Shown here: positions 1 to 5,754 of the stretch, piece after piece
Numbering within the stretch: the first letter of the stretch is position 1
Layout: each line of letters opens with the position of its first letter
Assembly: GCF_910586915.1 (NCBI RefSeq)
Contig: NZ_CAJULN010000065.1
Coordinates: 1-11,170, forward strand
Source of the DNA: an uncultured Bacteroides sp.
Lineage (GTDB): Bacteria > Bacteroidota > Bacteroidia > Bacteroidales > Bacteroidaceae
Direction: 5' to 3'
DNA: 11,170 bases
The notes under the pieces: generated by a model
Told to the model about the DNA's origin: nothing
The model's input: the letters and a program-made list of their open reading frames with translations, nothing else
Databases searched by the model: none
Translations under genes and position numbers: made by a program

Positions 1-20
1 AAAGTCGGGGCTTTGTGCAT

Positions 21-51
21 AAAAAAAGAGGTGTGCATTTTGACACACCTC
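21..51 (-). terminator. Intrinsic terminator of the glnS-TPR-DedA strand
   Basis: Perfect 8-bp inverted repeat (arms at 28-35 and 44-51, GAGGTGTG/CACACCTC) with an 8-nt loop. Read on the minus strand it is followed at once by seven T residues (27-21). It lies 7 bp past the stop codon of the DedA gene, the expected place for the end of this leftward transcript. The plus-strand side has no T-tract, so it should work in one direction only. Confidence 0.85.
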
Positions 52-58
52 CATTCTG

Positions 59-697
59 TTACTTTTTCTTTATTCCTTTATAGATAAGGAAAGCAACGAT
101 AAATATGCCGATAGCAATAAATCCGTATCCTATTTCGTGGCTGTATTCGGATACTTTGGCGATAAGTTGCTCTTCGCTTTCAATACCAGGAACTTTTGCC
201 AATTGATAACCGATGATAGCTAAAATCGTATTCCATAATCCGGCTCCCAAAGTGGTGTAGAGCAGGAATGTGGGCAACTTCATCTGAGCCAGCCCGGCAG
301 GAATTGAAATCAATTGGCGAACGGCGGGAATCAGACGGCCGATAAAAGTGGAAAGTGCGCCGTGCTTGTCGAAATAGACCTCGGCATTGCGTACTTTGGC
401 TTCATCAATCAGGCACATATGGCCGATGCGGCTGTTGGCAAACTTATAAACGATGGGACGACCCAGCCACTTTGCCAAGTAATAATTAATCAAGGCGCCG
501 ATGTTGGCTCCAATCGTGGCAAACAGAATGACCAGGTAAATGTTAAGCTCCTCATTGACGGCCGCTTTGTAGGCGGCAGGCGGGATGACTACCTCCGAAG
601 GGAAAGGTATGAAAGAACTTTCGATGGTCATTAATAAAGTGATGGTCCAATAATTCAAATGGTCCAGACACCACTGGATAAATGCTACTGATTCCAT
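59..697 (-). CDS. DedA-family integral membrane protein
   Basis: A 212-residue polytopic inner-membrane protein of the DedA/SNARE-associated (VTT domain) family. Members are linked to lipid (undecaprenyl-phosphate or phospholipid) translocation and membrane homeostasis; this paralogue's substrate cannot be told from sequence. Family hallmarks are visible: an acidic residue in the first hydrophobic stretch (E26) followed by the F-x-P-x-P-S-E motif at 29-35, a glycine-rich helix around 63-80 (GANIGALINYYLAKWLG), and the signature GRLIPAVRQLISIPAGLAQM at 120-139 containing R121 and R127. The end is a hydrophobic helix (about 190-206) and a basic KGIKKK tail. Length is typical. The gene starts 34 bp after the TPR gene stop on the same strand, with no TAnnTTTG promoter in the gap, so it is probably co-transcribed, and it ends in a strong terminator. 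The family call is firm; the function is inferred from family. Confidence 0.9.
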   Translation of the reverse strand: MESVAFIQWCLDHLNYWTITLLMTIESSFIPFPSEVVIPPAAYKAAVNEELNIYLVILFATIGANIGALINYYLAKWLGRPIVYKFANSRIGHMCLIDEAKVRNAEVYFDKHGALSTFIGRLIPAVRQLISIPAGLAQMKLPTFLLYTTLGAGLWNTILAIIGYQLAKVPGIESEEQLIAKVSEYSHEIGYGFIAIGIFIVAFLIYKGIKKK

Positions 698-731
698 GTT
701 TTCTTAGGGATAGAGTTTACTAAATGATTAT

Positions 732-2174
732 TTATTTTTCGTTCTTTTTGTTCTCTTTCTCCATGCGATTCAGTACTTCCTTCAATGTCAGTTTGTCTAT
801 ACCTATGCATCTGGGATTGGTCAGCATATCGGTAATGATTTCCTGATCGAGTGGGTACTTGCATTCGCTGTTGTACTTGAAGAAATCTTCTATTTTGTTG
901 TCCATCAGACTTATAATACTCATTTTTTCGGTTATCGTCTCATAATTCGGGTCGAGATCATAGACGGTCTTGTAGTATTCCCGGGCTTTATCGCGGTAAT
1001 TGTTTTCCGAATATACGGCAGCTATCGTATAAATTGTCTCCACGCCGGGAATAAGCTCTAATGCTTTTTGGAAAGCTGCTTCGGCTTCCTCTTCTTTCCC
1101 TTCTGCCAGGAATAGTTTTCCGTCTGTCAGGTAGACGATTCCTTCGTTCGGATTTATCTTTCGCGCCTTTTCGCATAGCTGATGCGCCTCTTCAAATCTG
1201 CGGAGACTACAGAGGGCAAAGGCTTTGCTGGTGTAGGTATCTATCAGCAAGATGGATTCTCCGTCTCCTGCTTTTTCAAAACATTCGATTACCCGCGTGT
1301 AATAGTCGATGGCTTTCTGCCACTCTTCTTTGTTGGCATAGGATATCCCGATGAACATATAGGCCATCTCGGGGGGGATTGCCTTGTAGGTGATGGCTTT
1401 TTCGTAATTGGCAATGGCCTCGTCGGGATTGTTGAGGTAGAAGAAGCAGTGGGCCCTGTAGGAGTAGGCTTCGCCGTAGTGCTCGTTGGCTGCCAACGCA
1501 AAATCGCACGCTTCTATTGCTTTGTCCATTTTGTCTTGGATGAAGTAGCATTTGGCCAGTCCCATCCAGTAGGAGGCATTGTACGGGGCTTTGTCAATCA
1601 GTTGGTTGTAAGCATAAATGGCGTCTTCAAGCTGGTGGATGGCAAACAGGTAGTCGGCCTTCAGTGCTTGGAAGTCCGTTTCGTCGGCATATTGGGGCGC
1701 TCCCTTTTGGAGCCATTTTTCGGCACTGTCCGGGTATCCCAAGTCTAAGAAGAGATATACGATGTCGGTAATTGTGAGGAGGTCGGCATCGTTTTCCAAT
1801 GTTTCCAACAGTTGGTCGGCTTCTTTCAGTTTTCCTTCGTTCAGCAGCAGTTCGGCTTTCAGCATTTTCACTTCGGCGGAATAGTCTTCATTGATGACGG
1901 CAGCTGCCTGCTTCGCTTTCTGCAACTGACGAGTGTCGAGATAGAGATAAGCCTGCTCCATCAGCAAATCGGTACTTTGCGGATGCAGGTTGAGTCCGTA
2001 GGTGATGGCCTCTTGCGCTTCGGCATATTTTAGTTCGGTAGCGTACCAGTCGGCAATGTCGGCCAATTGGTCGCCGTCCATATAGATTTGTCGGTTTTCC
2101 GCTTTCGCTGCTTCGTAGTTTGTGATTAGTTCCATCAGCTCTTTTCTGCTGGACGATGAATTTTTTCTTGCCAT
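732..2174 (-). CDS. Tetratricopeptide repeat (TPR) protein, cytoplasmic
   Basis: A 480-residue, almost entirely helical protein built from TPR units between about residues 35 and 425. Recognisable units include A-Y-L-Y-L at 75-79, the stretch near 205-230 (GLAKCYFIQDKMDKAIEACD), 237-260 (YSYRAHCFFYLNNPDEAIANYEKA), 348-375 with a run of glutamates, and 385-410. There is no signal peptide, transmembrane segment or catalytic domain, so it is probably a cytoplasmic scaffold or adaptor; the partner is unknown. The N-terminus is polar (serines 6-9) and the C-terminus is Lys/Glu/Asn-rich. It lies 105 bp downstream of glnS and 34 bp upstream of the DedA gene on the same strand. No consensus promoter was found before it, so read-through from glnS is plausible. 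A C7 tract on the coding strand (1371-1377, codons 266-268) is a possible slippage site. The ATG at 2172-2174 is the only start supported by the full-length frame. Confidence 0.85.
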   Translation of the reverse strand: MARKNSSSSRKELMELITNYEAAKAENRQIYMDGDQLADIADWYATELKYAEAQEAITYGLNLHPQSTDLLMEQAYLYLDTRQLQKAKQAAAVINEDYSAEVKMLKAELLLNEGKLKEADQLLETLENDADLLTITDIVYLFLDLGYPDSAEKWLQKGAPQYADETDFQALKADYLFAIHQLEDAIYAYNQLIDKAPYNASYWMGLAKCYFIQDKMDKAIEACDFALAANEHYGEAYSYRAHCFFYLNNPDEAIANYEKAITYKAIPPEMAYMFIGISYANKEEWQKAIDYYTRVIECFEKAGDGESILLIDTYTSKAFALCSLRRFEEAHQLCEKARKINPNEGIVYLTDGKLFLAEGKEEEAEAAFQKALELIPGVETIYTIAAVYSENNYRDKAREYYKTVYDLDPNYETITEKMSIISLMDNKIEDFFKYNSECKYPLDQEIITDMLTNPRCIGIDKLTLKEVLNRMEKENKKNEK

Positions 2175-2204
2175 TTTGAATATTGATTTTTTTTGATTGC
2201 TAAT

Positions 2205-2255
2205 ATGGGGCTGTTACAAAAGTCTTTGATTCTCTTTTGTCACAGCCCCATTTTT
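2205..2255. terminator. Long hairpin between glnS and the TPR gene
   Basis: Inverted repeat with 18-nt arms at 2205-2222 and 2234-2251; 17 of 18 positions pair (one T/C mismatch at 2215 and 2241) around an 11-nt loop. It starts 25 bp past the glnS stop, where a glnS terminator would be expected. However, only the plus-strand reading is followed by a T run (2251-2255). The minus-strand reading, the direction of glnS, is followed by ATTAGC with no T-tract. It may be an imperfect glnS terminator, a 3'-end stabilising structure, or a terminator of antisense transcription. Confidence 0.6.
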
Positions 2256-2279
2256 ATGAATACAAGCCGGATGGCCCGA

Positions 2280-4022
2280 TTATTTGTTAAGTTTGCCCCA
2301 AGTGTCTTTCAAGCCTACTGTGCGGTTGAATACCAGTTTTTCGGGAGTGGATTCCTTGTCTATGTTGAAGTAACCGATTCGTTGGAACTGCAGATAGGAG
2401 AGGGGTGGCAGGGTTGCAGCGAATTTCTCTATGTAGCAGTTGGACAATACCTTCAAAGAATCAGGGTTGATGATTTCTTTCATGGCTTCCAGGGCGTCGC
2501 AGTTTTTAGCTTCGCGGATGGCTGCCAGTTCGTCGCGCGGGTTTTCTACTTTCCACAGGCGGTCGTACAAGCGCACTTCTGCCTGCATACAGTGGTTGCA
2601 GCTTACCCAGTGCAATGTTCCTTTTACTTTGCGGTTGGCATCGGGCATACCGCTACGGGTATTTGCGTCGTATTCGCAGTAAACCTCTGTAATCACGCCG
2701 TTCTCGTCTTTCTTGCAGCCTGTGCATTTCACGATGTAGGCGTTTTTCAGGCGTACTTCCTGTCCCGGTGTCATGCGGAAATATTTCTTGGGAGCGTCTT
2801 CCATAAAGTCCTCGCGCTCTATCCACAACTCGCGGCTGAACTCGATAAGGTGGCTTCCGGCTTCCGTATCTTCCGGGTTGTTGATGGCTTCCAGCTCTTC
2901 CACTTGTCCTTCCGGATAGTTGGTGATAATGAGTTTCACCGGATTGATGACTGCGGAGACACGGATGGCACGGCTGTTCAAGTCGTCCCGAAGGGAGCTT
3001 TCCAACAAGGCGATGTCGTTCAGTGCGTCGTAAGTGGTGTAACCGATTTTGTCAATGAATTTATGGATGGACTCGGGCGAATAACCGCGACGGCGGAAAC
3101 CGCAGATGGTCGGCATACGGGGGTCGTCCCATCCGTTGACAAGACCTTCTTTCACCAAAGTGAGCAGGTTGCGTTTGCTCATCAGCGTATAGCTGAGGTT
3201 CAGTTTGTTGAACTCGGTCTGGCGGGGGCGGTTGTCGTTCAGGTCTTTGCCCTCTTTCAGCCAGTCGATGAAGAGGTCGTAGAGCGGACGGTGTACAACG
3301 AATTCGAGGGTACACAGCGAATGGGTCACTCCCTCGAAGAAGTCGCTTTGTCCGTGGGCGAAGTCGTACATCGGATAGGCTTTCCATGTAGTGCCCGTGC
3401 GGTGGTGCGGATGCTTTACTACCCGGTAGATAATCGGGTCGCGGAAGTGCATATTCGGATTTGCCATATCAATCTTGGCACGCAGAACCATTGCGCCTTC
3501 TTCAATCTCGCCGCTATTCATCTTCTTGAAAAGTTCCAGACTTTCTTCGATGGGACGGTTGCGGTAAGGGCTTTCCACACCCGGCTGGGTAGGAGTGCCT
3601 TTCTGCTTGGCAATCTCTTCGGAACTTTGCTCGTCGATGTATGCTTTTCCTTCCTGTATCAGACGGATGGCGAAATCCCATAATTGCTGGAAATAGTCGG
3701 AAGCGTAATATTCGTTTCCCCAATGGTAACCCAACCACTGGATGTCTTCTTTGATTGCTTCTACATATTCCACATCCTCTTTGGTGGGGTTTGTATCGTC
3801 GAAACGAAGGTTGCATACACCGCCATGTTTTTCCGCAATACCGAAATCAAGGCATATGGCTTTGGCATGACCGATGTGAAGGTAGCCGTTAGGCTCGGGC
3901 GGGAAACGTGTCTGTATTTTTCCGCCGTTCTTTCCCTCTTTCAAATCTTTCTCTACTGCCTGTTCTATAAAGTTCAGGCTTTTCTTTTCGCCTGCTGCTT
4001 CTTCGTTTTTTATATCTGTCAT
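2280..4022 (-). CDS. glnS: Glutaminyl-tRNA synthetase (class I)
   Basis: Charges tRNA-Gln with glutamine in the cytoplasm using ATP (EC 6.1.1.18). The 580-residue protein shows the GlnRS Rossmann domain with PPEPNG at 41-46 leading into the class I HIGH motif H49-I50-G51-H52, then RFDDTNP at 73-79. The KMSKS-equivalent loop is MSKR at 281-284, in the GlnRS-specific form L-M-S-K-R. DDPRMPTICGFRRRGY at 299-314 is also characteristic. The rest, from about 345, is the beta-barrel anticodon-binding region. The length slightly exceeds the roughly 550 residues of the E. coli enzyme, partly from a charged N-terminal extension of about 30 residues. The start at 4022 follows a short leader with a matching promoter. 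GlnRS is preferred over GluRS because of the LMSKR loop and the C-terminal beta-barrel domain. This suggests direct Gln-tRNA charging in the organism. Confidence 0.97.
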   Translation of the reverse strand: MTDIKNEEAAGEKKSLNFIEQAVEKDLKEGKNGGKIQTRFPPEPNGYLHIGHAKAICLDFGIAEKHGGVCNLRFDDTNPTKEDVEYVEAIKEDIQWLGYHWGNEYYASDYFQQLWDFAIRLIQEGKAYIDEQSSEEIAKQKGTPTQPGVESPYRNRPIEESLELFKKMNSGEIEEGAMVLRAKIDMANPNMHFRDPIIYRVVKHPHHRTGTTWKAYPMYDFAHGQSDFFEGVTHSLCTLEFVVHRPLYDLFIDWLKEGKDLNDNRPRQTEFNKLNLSYTLMSKRNLLTLVKEGLVNGWDDPRMPTICGFRRRGYSPESIHKFIDKIGYTTYDALNDIALLESSLRDDLNSRAIRVSAVINPVKLIITNYPEGQVEELEAINNPEDTEAGSHLIEFSRELWIEREDFMEDAPKKYFRMTPGQEVRLKNAYIVKCTGCKKDENGVITEVYCEYDANTRSGMPDANRKVKGTLHWVSCNHCMQAEVRLYDRLWKVENPRDELAAIREAKNCDALEAMKEIINPDSLKVLSNCYIEKFAATLPPLSYLQFQRIGYFNIDKESTPEKLVFNRTVGLKDTWGKLNK

Positions 4023-4053
4023 AACGATTGGTGTTAATACATGATTCAGGCTA

Positions 4054-4086
4054 CAAAATTAGGATATTTTTTTCATTTAACCGGAA
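4054..4086 (-). promoter_or_regulatory. Promoter of glnS
   Basis: On the minus strand a perfect Bacteroides -7 box, TAATTTTG (TAnnTTTG), lies at 4061-4054. The -33 region at 4083-4086 reads TTCC, a weak match to TTTG at 21-bp spacing. Transcription should start near 4047, giving a leader of about 25 nt before the ATG at 4022. Confidence 0.6.
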
Positions 4087-4089
4087 TAT

Positions 4090-4262
4090 AACCGCTCTTT
4101 TTCCGGAGAAATAAATATTTGCATATTTTTAAACAGAAATTAGCTCTCCTTAAAAATTAACCTTATATTTGCCAACTGTAATGGACAAGTGACGGGGGTT
4201 TTAGCCTCAAATGATAATAAATTCAAAGATTTTTCAAAAAGATGTTATATGACATATTTTGG
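4090..4262. other. AT-rich intergenic stretch without a recognisable gene
   Basis: Part of the 464-bp gap between the divergent genes glnS and ribE. The stretch is AT-rich. It contains an isolated -7-like box TATATTTG at 4164-4171 (plus strand) without a good -33 box, and no open frame longer than about 20 codons. No riboswitch consensus, tRNA or strong hairpin was seen in this part. Confidence 0.5.
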
Positions 4263-4264
4263 AA

Positions 4265-4297
4265 TTTGGATAGTATTGGTAAAAGCCCCTATCTTTG
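4265..4297 (+). promoter_or_regulatory. Orphan Bacteroides-type promoter upstream of a terminator
   Basis: A full match to the Bacteroides consensus: TTTG at 4265-4268, 21 bp spacer, TATCTTTG at 4290-4297. The predicted start is near 4303. The next downstream element is an intrinsic terminator at 4358-4389, not a coding sequence, so this promoter does not simply serve ribE. Confidence 0.65.
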
Positions 4298-4302
4298 CGC
4301 CG

Positions 4303-4389
4303 TTATCCTGAAAACAATCTTTTTACCTTAAAAAAAACTAATACCTATTGAAAACTGAAAAAGGAGCTTTGTGAAAAGCCCCTTTTTTT
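4303..4389 (+). ncRNA. Candidate small RNA or attenuated leader (about 87 nt)
   Basis: Defined by a consensus promoter on the left and an intrinsic terminator on the right, with no ATG-started coding frame between them. The body is A-rich and looks mostly unstructured up to about 4357, including an A8 run near 4330-4337, followed by the terminator hairpin with a GUGA loop. A separate promoter for ribE starts downstream, which favours an independent small RNA; an attenuated long leader of ribE remains possible. I do not recognise a known RNA family. The ends are inferred from the promoter and T-tract, not observed. Confidence 0.45.
4358..4389 (+). terminator. Intrinsic terminator of the candidate small RNA
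   Basis: Stem 4363-4370 with 4375-4382 (GGAGCTTT/AAAGCCCC, one A/C mismatch), closed by the GNRA-type loop GTGA at 4371-4374. The T7 tract (4383-4389) follows directly and can also pair with the A5 run at 4358-4362. It lies about 34 bp upstream of the -7 box of ribE. Confidence 0.75.
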
Positions 4390-4398
4390 ATACTTCGA

Positions 4399-4430
4399 TT
4401 TTCTTTCCTGCCGGCTTATTTGTATCTTTG
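4399..4430 (+). promoter_or_regulatory. Promoter of the ribE-nitroreductase operon
   Basis: Bacteroides-type -7 box TATCTTTG at 4423-4430, with TTTT at 4399-4402 (three of four matches to TTTG) 20 bp upstream. The expected start near 4437 gives a leader of about 50 nt before the ATG at 4487. That is too short for an FMN riboswitch, and none of its conserved segments is visible. Confidence 0.7.
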
Positions 4431-4454
4431 ACCCCTAATAGATAAAAAACTTTT

Positions 4455-4479
4455 AAATCGTAAACAGTAAAATCGTAAA
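4455..4479 (+). repeat. Two direct copies of AAATCGTAAA in the ribE leader
   Basis: Copies at 4455-4464 and 4470-4479, period 15 bp. The second ends 7 nt before the ribE start codon, so both lie inside the expected 5' leader. Whether this is functional or chance in AT-rich sequence is open. Confidence 0.5.
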
Positions 4480-4486
4480 TTACATT

Positions 4487-5089
4487 ATGTTTTCCGGAAT
4501 CGTAGAAGAATATGCTACCTTAGTAGCACTGGTGAAAGACCAGGAGAATATACACTTTACTTTTAAGTGTTCGTTTGTGGGTGAATTGAAAATCGACCAG
4601 AGTGTTGCTCACAACGGCGTATGCCTGACGGTGGTGAGTCTGACGGAGGATACGTACACGGTGACTGCCATGAAGGAGACGTTGGAACGCTCTAATCTCG
4701 GTGTGCTGAAAGTGGGGGACAAGGTGAATGTGGAACGCAGCATGATGATGAACGGACGTCTGGACGGACACATCGTGCAAGGACACGTGGACCAGACCGC
4801 AACCTGCACCGACATCAGCGATGCGGAGGGAAGCTGGTATTTCACTTTCCGCTATACGTTTGACAAGGAGATGGCGAAGCGCGGATACATCACAGTGGAT
4901 AAAGGCTCGGTGACGGTGAACGGCGTCAGCCTGACAGTATGTAATCCGACGGATGATACTTTCCAGGTGGCTATTATCCCATATACTTACGAGCATACTA
5001 ATTTCCATACTTTTGAAATTGGCAGTGTGGTGAATATCGAGTTTGATATCATAGGCAAGTATATCAGTCGGATGATTCAGTATAAGTAG
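4487..5089 (+). CDS. ribE: Riboflavin synthase, alpha subunit
   Basis: Catalyses dismutation of two 6,7-dimethyl-8-ribityllumazine molecules to riboflavin, the last step of riboflavin synthesis, in the cytoplasm (EC 2.5.1.9). The 200-residue protein has the expected two lumazine-binding barrels, about 1-97 and 98-190. Signatures are the N-terminal MFSGIVEE, NGVCLTV at 43-49 with C46 (matching the active-site cysteine of the E. coli enzyme), GRLDGHIVQGHVD at 90-102 with H100, and the mirrored NGVSLTV at 145-151 in the second barrel. IIPYTYEHT at 163-171 and D187 near the C-terminus complete the pattern. The length is normal for the family, and the conserved N-terminus fixes the start at Met1. 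It is followed after 1 bp by a nitroreductase gene. No other riboflavin-pathway gene lies in the window. The symbol follows the E. coli-style name; some genomes use ribC. Confidence 0.96.
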   Translation: MFSGIVEEYATLVALVKDQENIHFTFKCSFVGELKIDQSVAHNGVCLTVVSLTEDTYTVTAMKETLERSNLGVLKVGDKVNVERSMMMNGRLDGHIVQGHVDQTATCTDISDAEGSWYFTFRYTFDKEMAKRGYITVDKGSVTVNGVSLTVCNPTDDTFQVAIIPYTYEHTNFHTFEIGSVVNIEFDIIGKYISRMIQYK

Positions 5090-5090
5090 G

Positions 5091-5636
5091 ATGGAGCATA
5101 GCGAATTTTTGCAATTGGTGCTTTCGCGGCAGAGCGACCGGGCGTATGACAAGGAACGCCCGGTGGAAGCGGAGAAACTGGAACGAATCATTGAAGCGGG
5201 ACGGTTGGCGCCTTCCGCCTGTAATGCGCAGCCGTGGAAGTTTGTGGTAATCACCGAGCACGAATTGGCTTTGAAGATTGGCAAAGCGACGGCGGGACTG
5301 GGAATGAATAAATTTGCCAAAGATGCTCCCGTGCATATCCTGATTGTGGAAGAGTCGGCCAATATCACTTCCCTGCTCGGCGGGAAAGTGAAGAACAAGC
5401 ATTTTCCACTCATTGATATCGGAATTGCTACCGCCCATATCACGCTGGCTGCCGAAAGCGAAGGTTTGGGGTCGTGTATCTTAGGGTGGTTTGACGAAAA
5501 GGAAATAAAACGTTTGGCGGGAATTCCCGCTTCCAAACGCCTGCTGCTGGATATTGCGATAGGGTATCCTGCCAAAGAGAAACGGAAGAAAATGAGGAAG
5601 CCGAAGGAGAAGGTGGTTTCTTACAATCGCTACTGA
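5091..5636 (+). CDS. Nitroreductase-family FMN-dependent oxidoreductase
   Basis: A 181-residue flavoprotein of the nitroreductase superfamily, expected to bind FMN as a homodimer and use NAD(P)H; the physiological substrate is unknown. The FMN-phosphate motif SRQSDRAYD at 12-20 (R13, S15, R17) is clear, followed by RLAPSACNAQPWKF at 38-51. The conserved helix-strand IDIGIATAHITLAAESEGLG lies at 108-127, then S128-C129 and the GWF at 132-134. The small size and the basic C-terminus ending VVSYNRY are common in anaerobe members that lack longer insertions. The start codon is 1 bp after the ribE stop, so translational coupling is likely and no separate promoter fits. The pairing makes biochemical sense because riboflavin is the FMN precursor. 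A specific role such as nitroaromatic or metronidazole reduction cannot be claimed from sequence. Confidence 0.9.
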   Translation: MEHSEFLQLVLSRQSDRAYDKERPVEAEKLERIIEAGRLAPSACNAQPWKFVVITEHELALKIGKATAGLGMNKFAKDAPVHILIVEESANITSLLGGKVKNKHFPLIDIGIATAHITLAAESEGLGSCILGWFDEKEIKRLAGIPASKRLLLDIAIGYPAKEKRKKMRKPKEKVVSYNRY

Positions 5637-5671
5637 ATAGGGGAGGCTGTTCCTGACGGCAGGATACGAAT

Positions 5672-5729
5672 AACGCGGATTTCACGGTTTTTGATTGTTT
5701 TCATACCGTGGAATCCGCGTTGTTTTTTT
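5672..5729 (+). terminator. Strong terminator of the ribE operon, between convergent genes
   Basis: A 17-bp stem (5672-5688 with 5705-5721, one T-G wobble position) and 16-nt loop, followed by G and T7 (5723-5729). It lies 35 bp after the nitroreductase stop. The convergent protease gene ends at 5755, and on its strand the hairpin is preceded by an A-run but has no T-tract after it, so leftward termination here would be weaker. The T7 runs directly into G7 (5730-5736). Confidence 0.88.
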
Positions 5730-5754
5730 GGGGGGGTATCTGCTTGTCGCAGGT

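Noticed and set aside
2193..3683. 496-codon plus-strand open frame opposite glnS
   Set aside because: It lies wholly antisense to the unmistakable glnS gene, has no recognisable domain, and is explained by codon choice in glnS that avoids stops on the opposite strand.
4207..4310. Very short frames (13 and about 20 codons) in the glnS-ribE gap
   Set aside because: No supporting start context, and one overlaps the orphan promoter; length is compatible with chance.
4371..4445. 24-codon frame with GTG start preceded by AAGGAG
   Set aside because: The Shine-Dalgarno-like AAGGAG is the left arm of the terminator hairpin, Bacteroides genes rarely rely on such sequences, and the frame runs through the ribE promoter.
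4303..4486. FMN riboswitch controlling ribE
   Set aside because: The leader after the ribE promoter is about 50 nt and no conserved FMN-aptamer segments are visible; the upstream unit is A-rich and lacks the multi-helix junction.
4520..5575. 351-codon minus-strand open frame opposite ribE and the nitroreductase
   Set aside because: It crosses two well-identified genes on the other strand and shows no domain; a shadow frame.
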